This document shows, piece after piece, positions 1 to 5,490 of a stretch of 5,490 nt of DNA. The position numbers were made by a program, and so were the translations under genes. Every line of letters begins with the position of its first letter. The stretch's first letter is position 1. Where the stretch lies: positions 1-5,490 of the forward strand of contig JALWJW010000120.1 of assembly GCA_026996935.1 (NCBI GenBank), given 5' to 3'. Under the pieces are notes generated by a model. It was not told the origin of the DNA and searched no databases. It was given only the letters and a program-made list of their open reading frames with translations. Source of the stretch: Hyphomicrobiales bacterium (lineage in GTDB: Bacteria > Pseudomonadota > Alphaproteobacteria > Rhizobiales > Aestuariivirgaceae).

Positions 1-251
1 AGACAAGCACAAAAATAGTATCAATTGCAACTAATTTTCCAATCAAGTGGCAAAGCTTGGAATTTTAGCGAAAAATCGGCAGAAAAACGGCGACAATAAG
101 GCAGATTATTTCACTATCCAAACCGTGTACACATTGATATAAATGCAAACAATTCGATTACTGGCCAGAAACGACATCGCCCAACAGCTCTTATATGCTG
201 GGCAGCGTAGTTGACCAATTCATCAAAATCATTTGAAGGCAGACAACTCCC
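1..251. other. Non-coding leader upstream of the carboxypeptidase gene
   Basis: I see no supportable gene here. The plus frames are closed by stops at 16-18, 32-34 and 66-68. The last leaves about 21 open codons from the window edge, which could be the tail of an upstream gene but carries no recognisable motif. The minus strand offers only very short open stretches. The DNA is AT-rich, as expected for a promoter region. A perfect 8-bp palindrome (GTGTACAC, 125-132) lies just before an AT-rich stretch resembling a -10 element (TATAAA, 138-143), but no good -35 hexamer sits at the right distance. I therefore do not call a specific promoter. Confidence 0.5.
235..239 (+). promoter_or_regulatory. 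Probable ribosome binding site of the carboxypeptidase gene
   Basis: GAAGG lies 12 nt before the GTG at 252, a rather long but tolerable spacing. An in-frame TGA at 234-236 closes the reading frame just upstream, and no other start codon lies between it and 252. The GTG is therefore the only start that preserves the signal peptide. Confidence 0.45.
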
Positions 252-1505
252 GTGAAAATTGCTTGGCCAAAAATCTTTCTTATCCTTACGTTAATTTTAG
301 TTCCAACAACCACCGCCAAAGCAGCATTTGGTCCCAGTCTGGTTTTTGATGCCAATACGGGAGAAGTTTTAGTTGCTGATCGCGCCGGCATGCCCTGGCA
401 CCCGGCCTCCTTGACCAAATTAATGACCGCCTATGTGACATTTCAAGCCCTGCAAAGCGGCCGCATCACCTTGCAAACAAAACTCCTTGTATCCAAACAT
501 GCCGCCTCGCGCCCACCAAGCAAAATTGGCGTAAAAGCCGGCTCTCGTGTTACGGTCGACTTTGCCTTAAAAGCCCTGCTCATTCATTCCGCCAACGATA
601 TGGCCGCCACCCTGGCTGAAAACCTGGGAGGTAGCATCGCAGGTTTTGCTGCTAAAATGAACGCCCAGGCCCGCCGCCTAGGTATGAACGGCACCAATTT
701 TGTCAATCCCCATGGCCTGCATGATAAAAACCAAGTCACCACCGCCCGTGACCTTGGTGTATTGGCCACAACCATCTTATTGGAATTCCCGCAATACCGC
801 AGATATTTTTCTGCCCACTCGATGAAAGTGGGTAAGCGCACCATCAAAAGCCGCAACAAACTGGCCATAAAATATGATTGGGTTGACGGCATGAAAACAG
901 GCTATTTATGCACCTCTGGTTATAACCTCATCACCAGTGCCACCGTCAATGGCAAACGCCTCATTTCTGTTACGCTTGGCGCACGTTCAGGCAAAGGACG
1001 CAATGAATTTACCCGTGTCCTGCTTGAATGGAGTGGCAATAGTGCTTCAAGGTCTTCACTGCGTTTGGCCCGTATACGTGACCTTAAAGGTACCCCTCCA
1101 AATTTGCGGGCCTCTGTCTGCAAACGTCCACAGCGCATTCTTTGGGGCAATCTGAAAGAGCTTAATGGATGGGGTGTTTCCCTTGGCCAGTATAAAAGCG
1201 CCTACACTGCCGATGCTGTTTTACAGGCCCGTGTGCTTATCTCCCGGCGCTTTCTTTCTACCGGAAAGCTTGGTGTTTATCGCTCTCTGGAGCCACGCAA
1301 ATATGTTGCCATGCTTTCACAAATGCGCCAAAAAGAAAGCCTGACCCTGTGCAATTATTTACGCCGCAGCAATGCTTATTGCGAAGTCTTGACTCCGCAA
1401 AGCATGGCCTCATTTGAACAACAACGCGAACAGGCAAAACTGCGCAAAGGCAAAAGAGCCAAACGCGCTGAAAATAAAAGCAGAAAAAAACTGATTGCCC
1501 GCTAA
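252..1505 (+). CDS. dacA: D-alanyl-D-alanine carboxypeptidase (penicillin-binding protein, S11 family) with SPOR-like C-terminus
   Basis: This is a low-molecular-weight penicillin-binding protein that removes the terminal D-alanine from peptidoglycan stem peptides in the periplasm. The 417-residue product starts at GTG. It opens with a signal peptide: a short basic start, a hydrophobic core at residues 8-17 and a likely cut after AKA (residues 22-24). All three active-site motifs are present: SLTK (53-56, nucleophile Ser53), SAN (113-115) and KTG (215-217). After the catalytic part, residues about 306-380 begin WGVSLGQY and carry Cys367 and Cys377, resembling the SPOR-like domain of alphaproteobacterial homologues, which may bind denuded glycan at the septum. 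The end (392-417) is very rich in Lys and Arg. It lacks an obvious hydrophobic anchor helix, so attachment may rely on the SPOR-like part (inference). It appears to lead a three-gene cluster, with the next start 1 nt after its stop. The family call is very secure. The exact physiological subtype (DacA, DacC or DacF) is not. Confidence 0.93.
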   Translation: MKIAWPKIFLILTLILVPTTTAKAAFGPSLVFDANTGEVLVADRAGMPWHPASLTKLMTAYVTFQALQSGRITLQTKLLVSKHAASRPPSKIGVKAGSRVTVDFALKALLIHSANDMAATLAENLGGSIAGFAAKMNAQARRLGMNGTNFVNPHGLHDKNQVTTARDLGVLATTILLEFPQYRRYFSAHSMKVGKRTIKSRNKLAIKYDWVDGMKTGYLCTSGYNLITSATVNGKRLISVTLGARSGKGRNEFTRVLLEWSGNSASRSSLRLARIRDLKGTPPNLRASVCKRPQRILWGNLKELNGWGVSLGQYKSAYTADAVLQARVLISRRFLSTGKLGVYRSLEPRKYVAMLSQMRQKESLTLCNYLRRSNAYCEVLTPQSMASFEQQREQAKLRKGKRAKRAENKSRKKLIAR

Positions 1506-1506
1506 T

Positions 1507-2637
1507 ATGAATAAAGAAATCGCAAGCCAACCTATCCCCGTATCCATCCTCACCGGCTTTTTAGGTTCAGGCAAAACCACCTTGCTCAACAAATTACTCA
1601 AAGACCCGTCAATGAGTAATGCCGCTGTCATCATCAACGAATTTGGCGATGTTGGTATCGATCACCTTTTGGTTGAAACGGCCGATGACAACGTGTTTGA
1701 AATGGCCTCTGGTTGCCTGTGCTGCACCGTGCGCGGTGATCTGGTTGACACTCTTATCAACCTGATAGAGCGCCGCGACAATAAAGACATCAAACAATTT
1801 GACCGCGTGGTGATTGAAACTACAGGCCTTGCAGACCCGGCACCGGTGCTTCATACCATCATGAACCATCCGTTTTTATTGCAACGCTACAGGCTTGAAG
1901 GCGTGGTCAGCGTGGTTGATGCGGTCAATGGCGATGACACATTAAACCAACACCACGAAGCGGTAAAACAAGTCGCGGTTGCTGATCGTTTAGTGCTGAC
2001 AAAAGCAGACCTTTTAACAGGCAAACAGGGCGAAGATAAATTGTTCGCCATCATCGCGCGCTTAAAAAAGCTAAACAAAGGCGCACGAATGCTTGAAGCA
2101 ACAACAGGCGAAGCCACGGCACAAAACCTGTTCAATACTGGGCTTTATGATCCAACAACAAAATCCAACAATGTCAAAAAATGGCTGGCCGCTGATGCCT
2201 ATGACAAACCCGATCATAATCACAAGAACAAACACGGGCACAAAGAACACCATCACCACGACGTAAACCGCCACGATGACCATATCCAAAGCTTTACCAT
2301 CACCTCAAAAAAGGCCATTACCAAATGGAACCTTGATTTGTTTTTGGAATTGCTGCGTTCATATCACGGCCCCAATCTTTTACGTGTGAAAGGTATTATC
2401 AAGCTGGAAGAAGACCCTGAAAGACCCATGGTCATCCACGGTGTTCAACACATCTTCCACCCTCCCGCACAACTTGAAGCTTGGCCCGATGAAGACAAAA
2501 CCACCCGCATTGTCTTCATTACCAAAGACATTAAACGCAAGCAACTTTCAGAACTTTTCAAAGCCTTCACCGACCCCATACGCGGTGGTGCCGATGCTTT
2601 TCGCGACGACACATTATCCCTAAGAGGCAGCGACTAA
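1507..2637 (+). CDS. COG0523/CobW-family GTP-binding metallochaperone
   Basis: This is a G3E-family P-loop GTPase, 376 residues, of the group that delivers metals (zinc, cobalt or others) to client proteins in the cytoplasm. Visible motifs are Walker A GFLGSGKT (17-24), the INEFG segment (43-47), the family's metal-binding CxCC (GCLCC, 69-73), ETTGLADP (104-111) and the guanine-specificity motif TKAD (165-168). A flexible segment at 236-259 holds ten histidines, including four in a row (248-251), and probably serves as a metal store or sensor. Residues from about 260 form the CobW C-terminal domain. I chose ATG 1507, because it gives the usual short lead into IPVSILTGFLGSGKTT. An in-frame TTG at 1495 would add four residues and overlap the previous gene. 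There is no clear ribosome binding site, so translation is probably coupled to the upstream gene. The metal and client are unknown. No cobalamin synthesis genes are in view, so I do not name it cobW. Confidence 0.9.
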   Translation: MNKEIASQPIPVSILTGFLGSGKTTLLNKLLKDPSMSNAAVIINEFGDVGIDHLLVETADDNVFEMASGCLCCTVRGDLVDTLINLIERRDNKDIKQFDRVVIETTGLADPAPVLHTIMNHPFLLQRYRLEGVVSVVDAVNGDDTLNQHHEAVKQVAVADRLVLTKADLLTGKQGEDKLFAIIARLKKLNKGARMLEATTGEATAQNLFNTGLYDPTTKSNNVKKWLAADAYDKPDHNHKNKHGHKEHHHHDVNRHDDHIQSFTITSKKAITKWNLDLFLELLRSYHGPNLLRVKGIIKLEEDPERPMVIHGVQHIFHPPAQLEAWPDEDKTTRIVFITKDIKRKQLSELFKAFTDPIRGGADAFRDDTLSLRGSD

Positions 2638-2640
2638 ATC

Positions 2641-2982
2641 ATGGATATTTACACCTTAAAAACCTGCGACACCTGCCGCAAAGCCCTCAAATTTCTTGAT
2701 GCCAACAATGTTGCTTACAATAATTTTGACATCCGCAAAGACGGCATCAGCCCTCAAGTCATTCAAGATGCAATCAAAAATCTTGGTTGGGAAAAGGTCT
2801 TAAACCGCCGCTCAACAAGCTGGCGCCAATTAGACGATACGGCAAAAGAAAACATCGATGCCGAAAAAGCTGCCCAACTCATCAGCGATAATCCAACCCT
2901 AATGAAACGCCCGCTGTTTATTTCAAACGATACGTTTCTCGTTGGGTTTGATAAAAATACACAAAAAAAGTTACTCAGTTAG
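2641..2982 (+). CDS. ArsC/Spx-family thioredoxin-fold protein (YffB-like)
   Basis: This is a small cytoplasmic protein of 113 residues, the usual size for the ArsC/Spx/YffB family. It opens with a beta strand (IYTLK) followed by CDTC (Cys9-Cys12) at the start of the first helix, as in glutaredoxin-like folds. The RRSTSWR stretch (56-62) and MKRPLF (88-93, cis-Pro91 preceded by Arg90) match the YffB branch more closely than true arsenate reductases. It could be a glutathione-linked thiol reductase, but the substrate of this branch is poorly defined. No ars operon genes (arsR, arsB) are nearby, which argues against a dedicated arsenic role. The start lies 3 nt after the CobW-family stop. AAGAGG at 2622-2627 is a candidate ribosome binding site at a longish 13-nt spacing, so it probably shares a transcript with its neighbours. 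Its last codons contain an A AAA AAG heptamer. Confidence 0.85.
   Translation: MDIYTLKTCDTCRKALKFLDANNVAYNNFDIRKDGISPQVIQDAIKNLGWEKVLNRRSTSWRQLDDTAKENIDAEKAAQLISDNPTLMKRPLFISNDTFLVGFDKNTQKKLLS
2964..2970 (+). other. A AAA AAG slippery heptamer at the end of the ArsC-like gene
   Basis: In the zero frame the codons read CAA AAA AAG, so the A-AAA-AAG pattern is in the phase needed for -1 slippage, as in E. coli dnaX. A -1 shift here would replace the last three residues with 14 codons ending at TAA 3009-3011. A 5-bp inverted repeat (ACTCA 2973-2977, TGAGT 2996-3000) follows, but it is weak and very close. The pattern is present in the sequence; its function is speculative. Confidence 0.2.
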
Positions 2983-2984
2983 TT

Positions 2985-3842
2985 TCAACCACGAATGAGT
3001 GGGCGAGTTAAACACGTTGGTCCACCCTCACCTTTGCGACTAATTTCATCGGCCTTTAAAACCTCAACTTTACACCCTGCCGCTTTTATCCGTTGCTCGG
3101 TCACAGGATTTCCCGCCACCATAATCACATGGCGCGGCGAAATGGCCAGCACGTTACACCCCATAGACTCAAATTCCTCATCAGGTACATGAATAAACTC
3201 AAAACCGCGCGCTTCCAACAATTGCACCAACCGCACCGGCATCAACGGTAAATAAACCACCGCCAGTTTTTCATCAACCGGACTGAGCACCGACATCAGG
3301 TGAAACACGTCACCTGCCCCTTTATAGTGCGGCATATCAAAGCCAAGCACCTCAACTTCATCACCTAAAATAGCGGCTAATTGCTTAAGGCCTTCCTGAT
3401 TGGTACGATACCCGATCGCGGCCAGTAAAGTGTGCTCGTCAAGCCAAACAAGATCACCGCCCTCCACTTTTCCGGGCGTTTGAATTTCACCAATAATATT
3501 AAGCCCATGGGCGGCCAGTTCGCCTGCATTAATCGCAGGTTCTTGGCAACGCTCAGCTTTGCCCATTGAGGCTTTAATAATGCCCTGCGGTGAAACAATC
3601 AAAGAATCGCGCACATAAATACCATCCAAAGACAGCGCTTTATGACCGGCAAGCTCAATCACCTCACCACCAGTCAACCCCAACAATTGAGCAAAAACCT
3701 TATACTCTTTTTGGGCCAATTCAAAATCTGGCCGCGCGTGATAGTTCAACGCCTGCCACTGGTCATCAATCAGTTTTTGGCTCACAAAAGCCTGCGCGGC
3801 AGGTCTGATCGCTATTGATTTAATCGGCCCATATTCGTTCAT
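2985..3842 (-). CDS. DDAH-like amidinotransferase-fold hydrolase (COG1834 type)
   Basis: This is a 285-residue enzyme of the guanidino-group-modifying superfamily (dimethylarginine dimethylaminohydrolase, arginine deiminase, amidinotransferases). These enzymes attack a guanidinium carbon through a covalent cysteine adduct. Visible elements are RDS (78-80), EGGDL (127-131), the His in GDVFHLMS (His181), MGCNVL (227-232) and the terminal GGPTCLTRPL with the expected nucleophile Cys277. Length fits DDAH rather than arginine deiminase (about 400 residues). The likely reaction is hydrolysis of an arginine derivative to citrulline plus an amine, but the specificity is inferred only at family level. 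I chose the ATG at 3842-3840 because it gives the normal short N-terminus (MNEYGPIKSIAIRP) and has GAAAAGG 9 nt upstream. The frame stays open up to 3941, but that extension looks unlike the family. The gene is convergent with the ArsC-like gene (2 nt between stops) and divergent from mobA. Confidence 0.82.
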   Translation of the reverse strand: MNEYGPIKSIAIRPAAQAFVSQKLIDDQWQALNYHARPDFELAQKEYKVFAQLLGLTGGEVIELAGHKALSLDGIYVRDSLIVSPQGIIKASMGKAERCQEPAINAGELAAHGLNIIGEIQTPGKVEGGDLVWLDEHTLLAAIGYRTNQEGLKQLAAILGDEVEVLGFDMPHYKGAGDVFHLMSVLSPVDEKLAVVYLPLMPVRLVQLLEARGFEFIHVPDEEFESMGCNVLAISPRHVIMVAGNPVTEQRIKAAGCKVEVLKADEISRKGEGGPTCLTRPLIRG

Positions 3843-3851
3843 GGATAATAA

Positions 3852-3858
3852 CCTTTTC
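3852..3858 (-). promoter_or_regulatory. Ribosome binding site deciding the DDAH-like start
   Basis: On the minus strand GAAAAGG is followed by 9 nt and then ATG at 3842. This supports the 285-residue product over the 318-residue extension that would begin inside the mobA leader. Confidence 0.6.
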
Positions 3859-3867
3859 AATGACAAG

Positions 3868-3881
3868 TTGCCCTTTGGCAA
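3868..3881. repeat. Small inverted repeat in the divergent intergenic region
   Basis: TTGCC and GGCAA form perfect 5-bp arms around a CTTT spacer, between the divergent DDAH-like and mobA genes. It could be an operator half-site pair or simply chance. It is not followed by a T-run on either strand, so it is not a terminator. Confidence 0.3.
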
Positions 3882-3896
3882 ACAGATGTTTTTGCA

Positions 3897-3925
3897 ATAA
3901 TGTCGAAGCCAATAATAACTTGCAA
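3897..3925 (-). promoter_or_regulatory. Candidate minus-strand promoter for the DDAH-like gene
   Basis: Reading the minus strand, TTGCAA (3925-3920) and CATTAT (3902-3897) each match four of six consensus bases and are separated by exactly 17 nt. They would start a transcript near 3890, leaving a leader of roughly 48 nt that carries the GAAAAGG site. The match is weak and AT-rich DNA yields such hits by chance. Confidence 0.25.
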
Positions 3926-3941
3926 GCAAAGTAACACGCAA

Positions 3942-4568
3942 ATGCCTGAAAAAATTATTGGGGTAATACTGGCTGGCGGTCTGGCCCGTCGATTGGGGAA
4001 CATTGACAAAGCCCTTGTTAAAATTGACGCGACCACTTTACTTGACCGCGCCATTACCAATTTAGAAAAACAATGCAGCCAAATCATTATTAATGCCAAT
4101 GGCAACCCTGATCGGTTTGAGAGTACCAATAAACCCATCGTTGCCGACACCATCGAGGGCCATGCTGGCCCGCTGGCAGGTGTCCTTGCTGCCATGCAAT
4201 GGGTGCAACAAAATGAACCGCAAACCAAGTGGATAGCCACCCTACCAGTCGACACCCCTTTTGCCCCAGATGACTTTGCCCGAAAACTACTTTTAGAGAC
4301 AACAAAAACCAACGCAGATATGGCTTGCACCTCATCAAACGGTCGCCACCACCCCGTGGTCGGCTTATGGCCTGTTGATCTGGCCGACCAATTAAAACAA
4401 GCCATGATGAAGGAAGATATGCGCAAAGTTGATCTTTGGACGGCGCGATATAAACTCACTATTGTTGATTTTGAAGTTGGCCAATACGATCCATTTTTTA
4501 ACATCAATCGCCCTGCCGACATCGAAAAAGCCGAACAAATATTAAAGGACCAACCAAATGTCTCATAA
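3942..4568 (+). CDS. mobA: Molybdenum cofactor guanylyltransferase MobA
   Basis: MobA transfers GMP from GTP to molybdopterin (Mo-MPT) to give the guanine dinucleotide form used by DMSO-reductase-family enzymes such as formate dehydrogenase and nitrate reductase. It acts in the cytoplasm. The 208-residue product has the nucleotidyltransferase signature LAGGLARRLGNIDKAL (10-25, Lys23 in the GxDK-like element), NAN (51-53), VADTIEGHAGPLAG (67-80) and LPVDTP (101-106) with the expected metal-binding Asp104. I prefer ATG 3942, which gives MPEKIIGVILAGG. ATG 3900 in the same frame would add 14 residues that look unlike the family. Neither start has a convincing ribosome binding site. The gene ends 11 nt inside moeA, which fits a two-gene cofactor operon with coupled translation. 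The identification is firm; the start is not. Confidence 0.9.
   Translation: MPEKIIGVILAGGLARRLGNIDKALVKIDATTLLDRAITNLEKQCSQIIINANGNPDRFESTNKPIVADTIEGHAGPLAGVLAAMQWVQQNEPQTKWIATLPVDTPFAPDDFARKLLLETTKTNADMACTSSNGRHHPVVGLWPVDLADQLKQAMMKEDMRKVDLWTARYKLTIVDFEVGQYDPFFNINRPADIEKAEQILKDQPNVS
4544..4549 (+). promoter_or_regulatory. Ribosome binding site of moeA inside the end of mobA
   Basis: AAAGGA lies 8 nt before the ATG at 4558, within the last codons of mobA. It fixes the moeA start and the 11-nt overlap of the two reading frames. Confidence 0.65.
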
Positions 4569-5490
4569 ACTCAACGAGAATATTTGCGCCCAGTCAAAAG
4601 GCCTGGCCACATTTGATGAAATTCAACAATTGCTGGCCAATCACATTTCTCTTGTTGCCGACATAGAAACCATAGAACTGAAAAATGCCATCGGCAAAGT
4701 GCTGGCAAAAGATGTAACCGCCCCGCGCCCCGTACCTGCTTTTACCAATTCAGCCGTTGATGGTTACGCCTTTGCCCATGCTTCATTAAAGGACGGCAAT
4801 AATATTTTAGAAGTTATTGGTGAAATATTTGCGGGCGAACAACCCAGCTTAATTCTTGAACCTGGACAAGCTGCCCGCATTTTTACTGGCGCTGTTATGC
4901 CCCAAGGGGCCGACACAAGTGTGATGCAGGAAAACACCATTCTTGAAGGCAATAAAGTCACCGTTTCGCCCCAAGCCAAACAAGGTTCTAACGTGCGAAA
5001 AGCGGGTGAAGATCAACAGATCGGTGATATTGTTGTTGCCGCTGGCACACGCTTAAAAGCCACACACCTTGGCGCCATTGCCACAACGGGGCAAAACCTG
5101 ATTAAAGTCAGAAAAACCTTAAAAGTCGCCATTCTCTCAACGGGTGATGAAGTTATTCGCCCCGGCCAGCCATTAAAAGCAGGACAAATTTACGATTCCA
5201 ATTTTCACCTGCTCAACGGTCTTGCCAGCGCCAACGACATCACCCTCCACGATGTCGGCGTTTTAGCCGATGATAAAGACCTCATTTTTAGCACAATTGA
5301 AAAGCTCTCCAGCGAGTATGACATGATTTTATCAACGGGGGGGGCCAGTGTAGGTGATAGAGATTTCATCATCGAAGCCATGCAAACCCTCGGCACGCTT
5401 CATTCATGGAAGATTGCCATTAAGCCGGGCCGCCCATTGGCCATTGGCCAAATAGGACGCGCCTTGTTTTTAGGGCTCCCTGGCAACCCT
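4558..5490 (+). CDS. moeA: Molybdopterin molybdenumtransferase MoeA (3' end beyond window)
   Basis: MoeA inserts molybdate into adenylylated molybdopterin, the last step of making Mo-MPT, and so feeds MobA encoded just upstream. The 311 codons in view are open without interruption and run off the right edge. Motifs in order are SAVDGYAF (65-72, Asp68), the FTGAVMPQGAD stretch (109-119, Thr110), LSTGDE (193-198, Glu198), the Asp pair at 238-239, STGGASVGDRD (259-269), KPGRP (289-293) and GLPGNP (306-311), which is the last thing visible. These cover the N-terminal domains and the MogA-like catalytic domain. Only the C-terminal beta domain, roughly 90-100 residues in the family, should be missing. 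All acidic residues known as important in E. coli MoeA have a counterpart. A run of eight G (5337-5344) lies inside the STGGASVG motif with the frame intact. Confidence 0.93.
   Translation, partial: MSHKLNENICAQSKGLATFDEIQQLLANHISLVADIETIELKNAIGKVLAKDVTAPRPVPAFTNSAVDGYAFAHASLKDGNNILEVIGEIFAGEQPSLILEPGQAARIFTGAVMPQGADTSVMQENTILEGNKVTVSPQAKQGSNVRKAGEDQQIGDIVVAAGTRLKATHLGAIATTGQNLIKVRKTLKVAILSTGDEVIRPGQPLKAGQIYDSNFHLLNGLASANDITLHDVGVLADDKDLIFSTIEKLSSEYDMILSTGGASVGDRDFIIEAMQTLGTLHSWKIAIKPGRPLAIGQIGRALFLGLPGNP

Noticed and set aside
34..131. Small hydrophobic minus-strand peptide (ending IICLIVAVFLPIFR, stop near 69)
   Set aside because: At most about 31 codons with no ATG or ribosome binding site. 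It is likely a chance AT-rich frame.
1..251. Zur box or cobalamin riboswitch ahead of the cluster containing the CobW-family gene
   Set aside because: I found no palindrome of the GTTAT-ATAAC type and none of the long conserved elements of a cobalamin riboswitch. The leader is also short.
1495..1506. TTG start adding four residues to the CobW-family protein
   Set aside because: It is a rare start codon overlapping the carboxypeptidase gene with no ribosome binding site. ATG 1507 gives the usual N-terminus.
2641..2982. True arsenate reductase
   Set aside because: The RSTSWR and CDTC patterns fit the YffB branch, and no ars genes are adjacent.
2973..3000. Terminator hairpin between the convergent genes
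   Set aside because: The arms are only 5 bp (ACTCA/TGAGT) with an 18-nt loop and no T-run.
2985..3842. Arginine deiminase
   Set aside because: The protein is about 120 residues too short, and the motif after the catalytic His reads HLMSVLS rather than the HLDT-type expected for arginine deiminase.
3900..3941. Upstream ATG extending MobA by 14 residues
   Set aside because: The extension looks unlike the family, has no ribosome binding site and occupies the divergent control region. It is not excluded.
3843..3941. N-terminal extension of the DDAH-like protein by 33 residues
   Set aside because: GAAAAGG is well placed for the ATG at 3842, and the family normally begins close to the first beta strand.
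3857..4522. Long minus-strand open frame (221 codons) opposite mobA
   Set aside because: It is antisense to a secure MobA with conserved motifs. Its own product has low-complexity Ser/Arg/Cys content with no family signature.

Overview
This window looks like ordinary chromosomal housekeeping DNA from a Gram-negative bacterium, most likely an alphaproteobacterium of moderate GC content. The main pointer is the first gene, a D-alanyl-D-alanine carboxypeptidase with a C-terminal SPOR-like domain containing a spaced cysteine pair, an architecture I associate with that class. The lineage is an inference from protein style only. I see no mobile element, CRISPR array, tRNA or rRNA.

Layout. Positions 1-251 hold no convincing gene. 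Next comes a tight plus-strand cluster of three genes: the exported carboxypeptidase (252-1505), a COG0523/CobW-family metallochaperone GTPase with a histidine-rich segment (1507-2637, 1 nt after the previous stop), and a small ArsC/Spx/YffB-type thioredoxin-fold protein with a CxxC motif (2641-2982, 3 nt further on). This cluster meets, tail to tail with only 2 nt between stop codons, a minus-strand gene (3842-2985) for an amidinotransferase-fold hydrolase related to dimethylarginine dimethylaminohydrolase (DDAH). A short divergent regulatory region (3843-3941) separates that gene from a plus-strand pair for molybdenum cofactor maturation: mobA (3942-4568) and moeA (from 4558, running off the right edge). 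The two overlap by 11 nt.

How the genes work together. MobA attaches GMP to molybdopterin and MoeA inserts molybdate, so the right-hand pair makes the Mo-bis-MGD cofactor used by enzymes of the DMSO reductase and formate dehydrogenase type. The left-hand cluster joins cell-wall trimming, metal delivery and a thiol protein. No shared pathway is evident, and co-transcription is inferred from spacing alone. The DDAH-like enzyme stands alone and its substrate cannot be read from the sequence.

Nothing here convincingly forms a previously undescribed system. The points most worth a second look are the unassigned metal client of the COG0523 protein, the unknown substrate of the DDAH-like enzyme, an A AAA AAG slippery heptamer at the end of the ArsC-like gene, and an uninterrupted run of eight G inside a conserved moeA motif.
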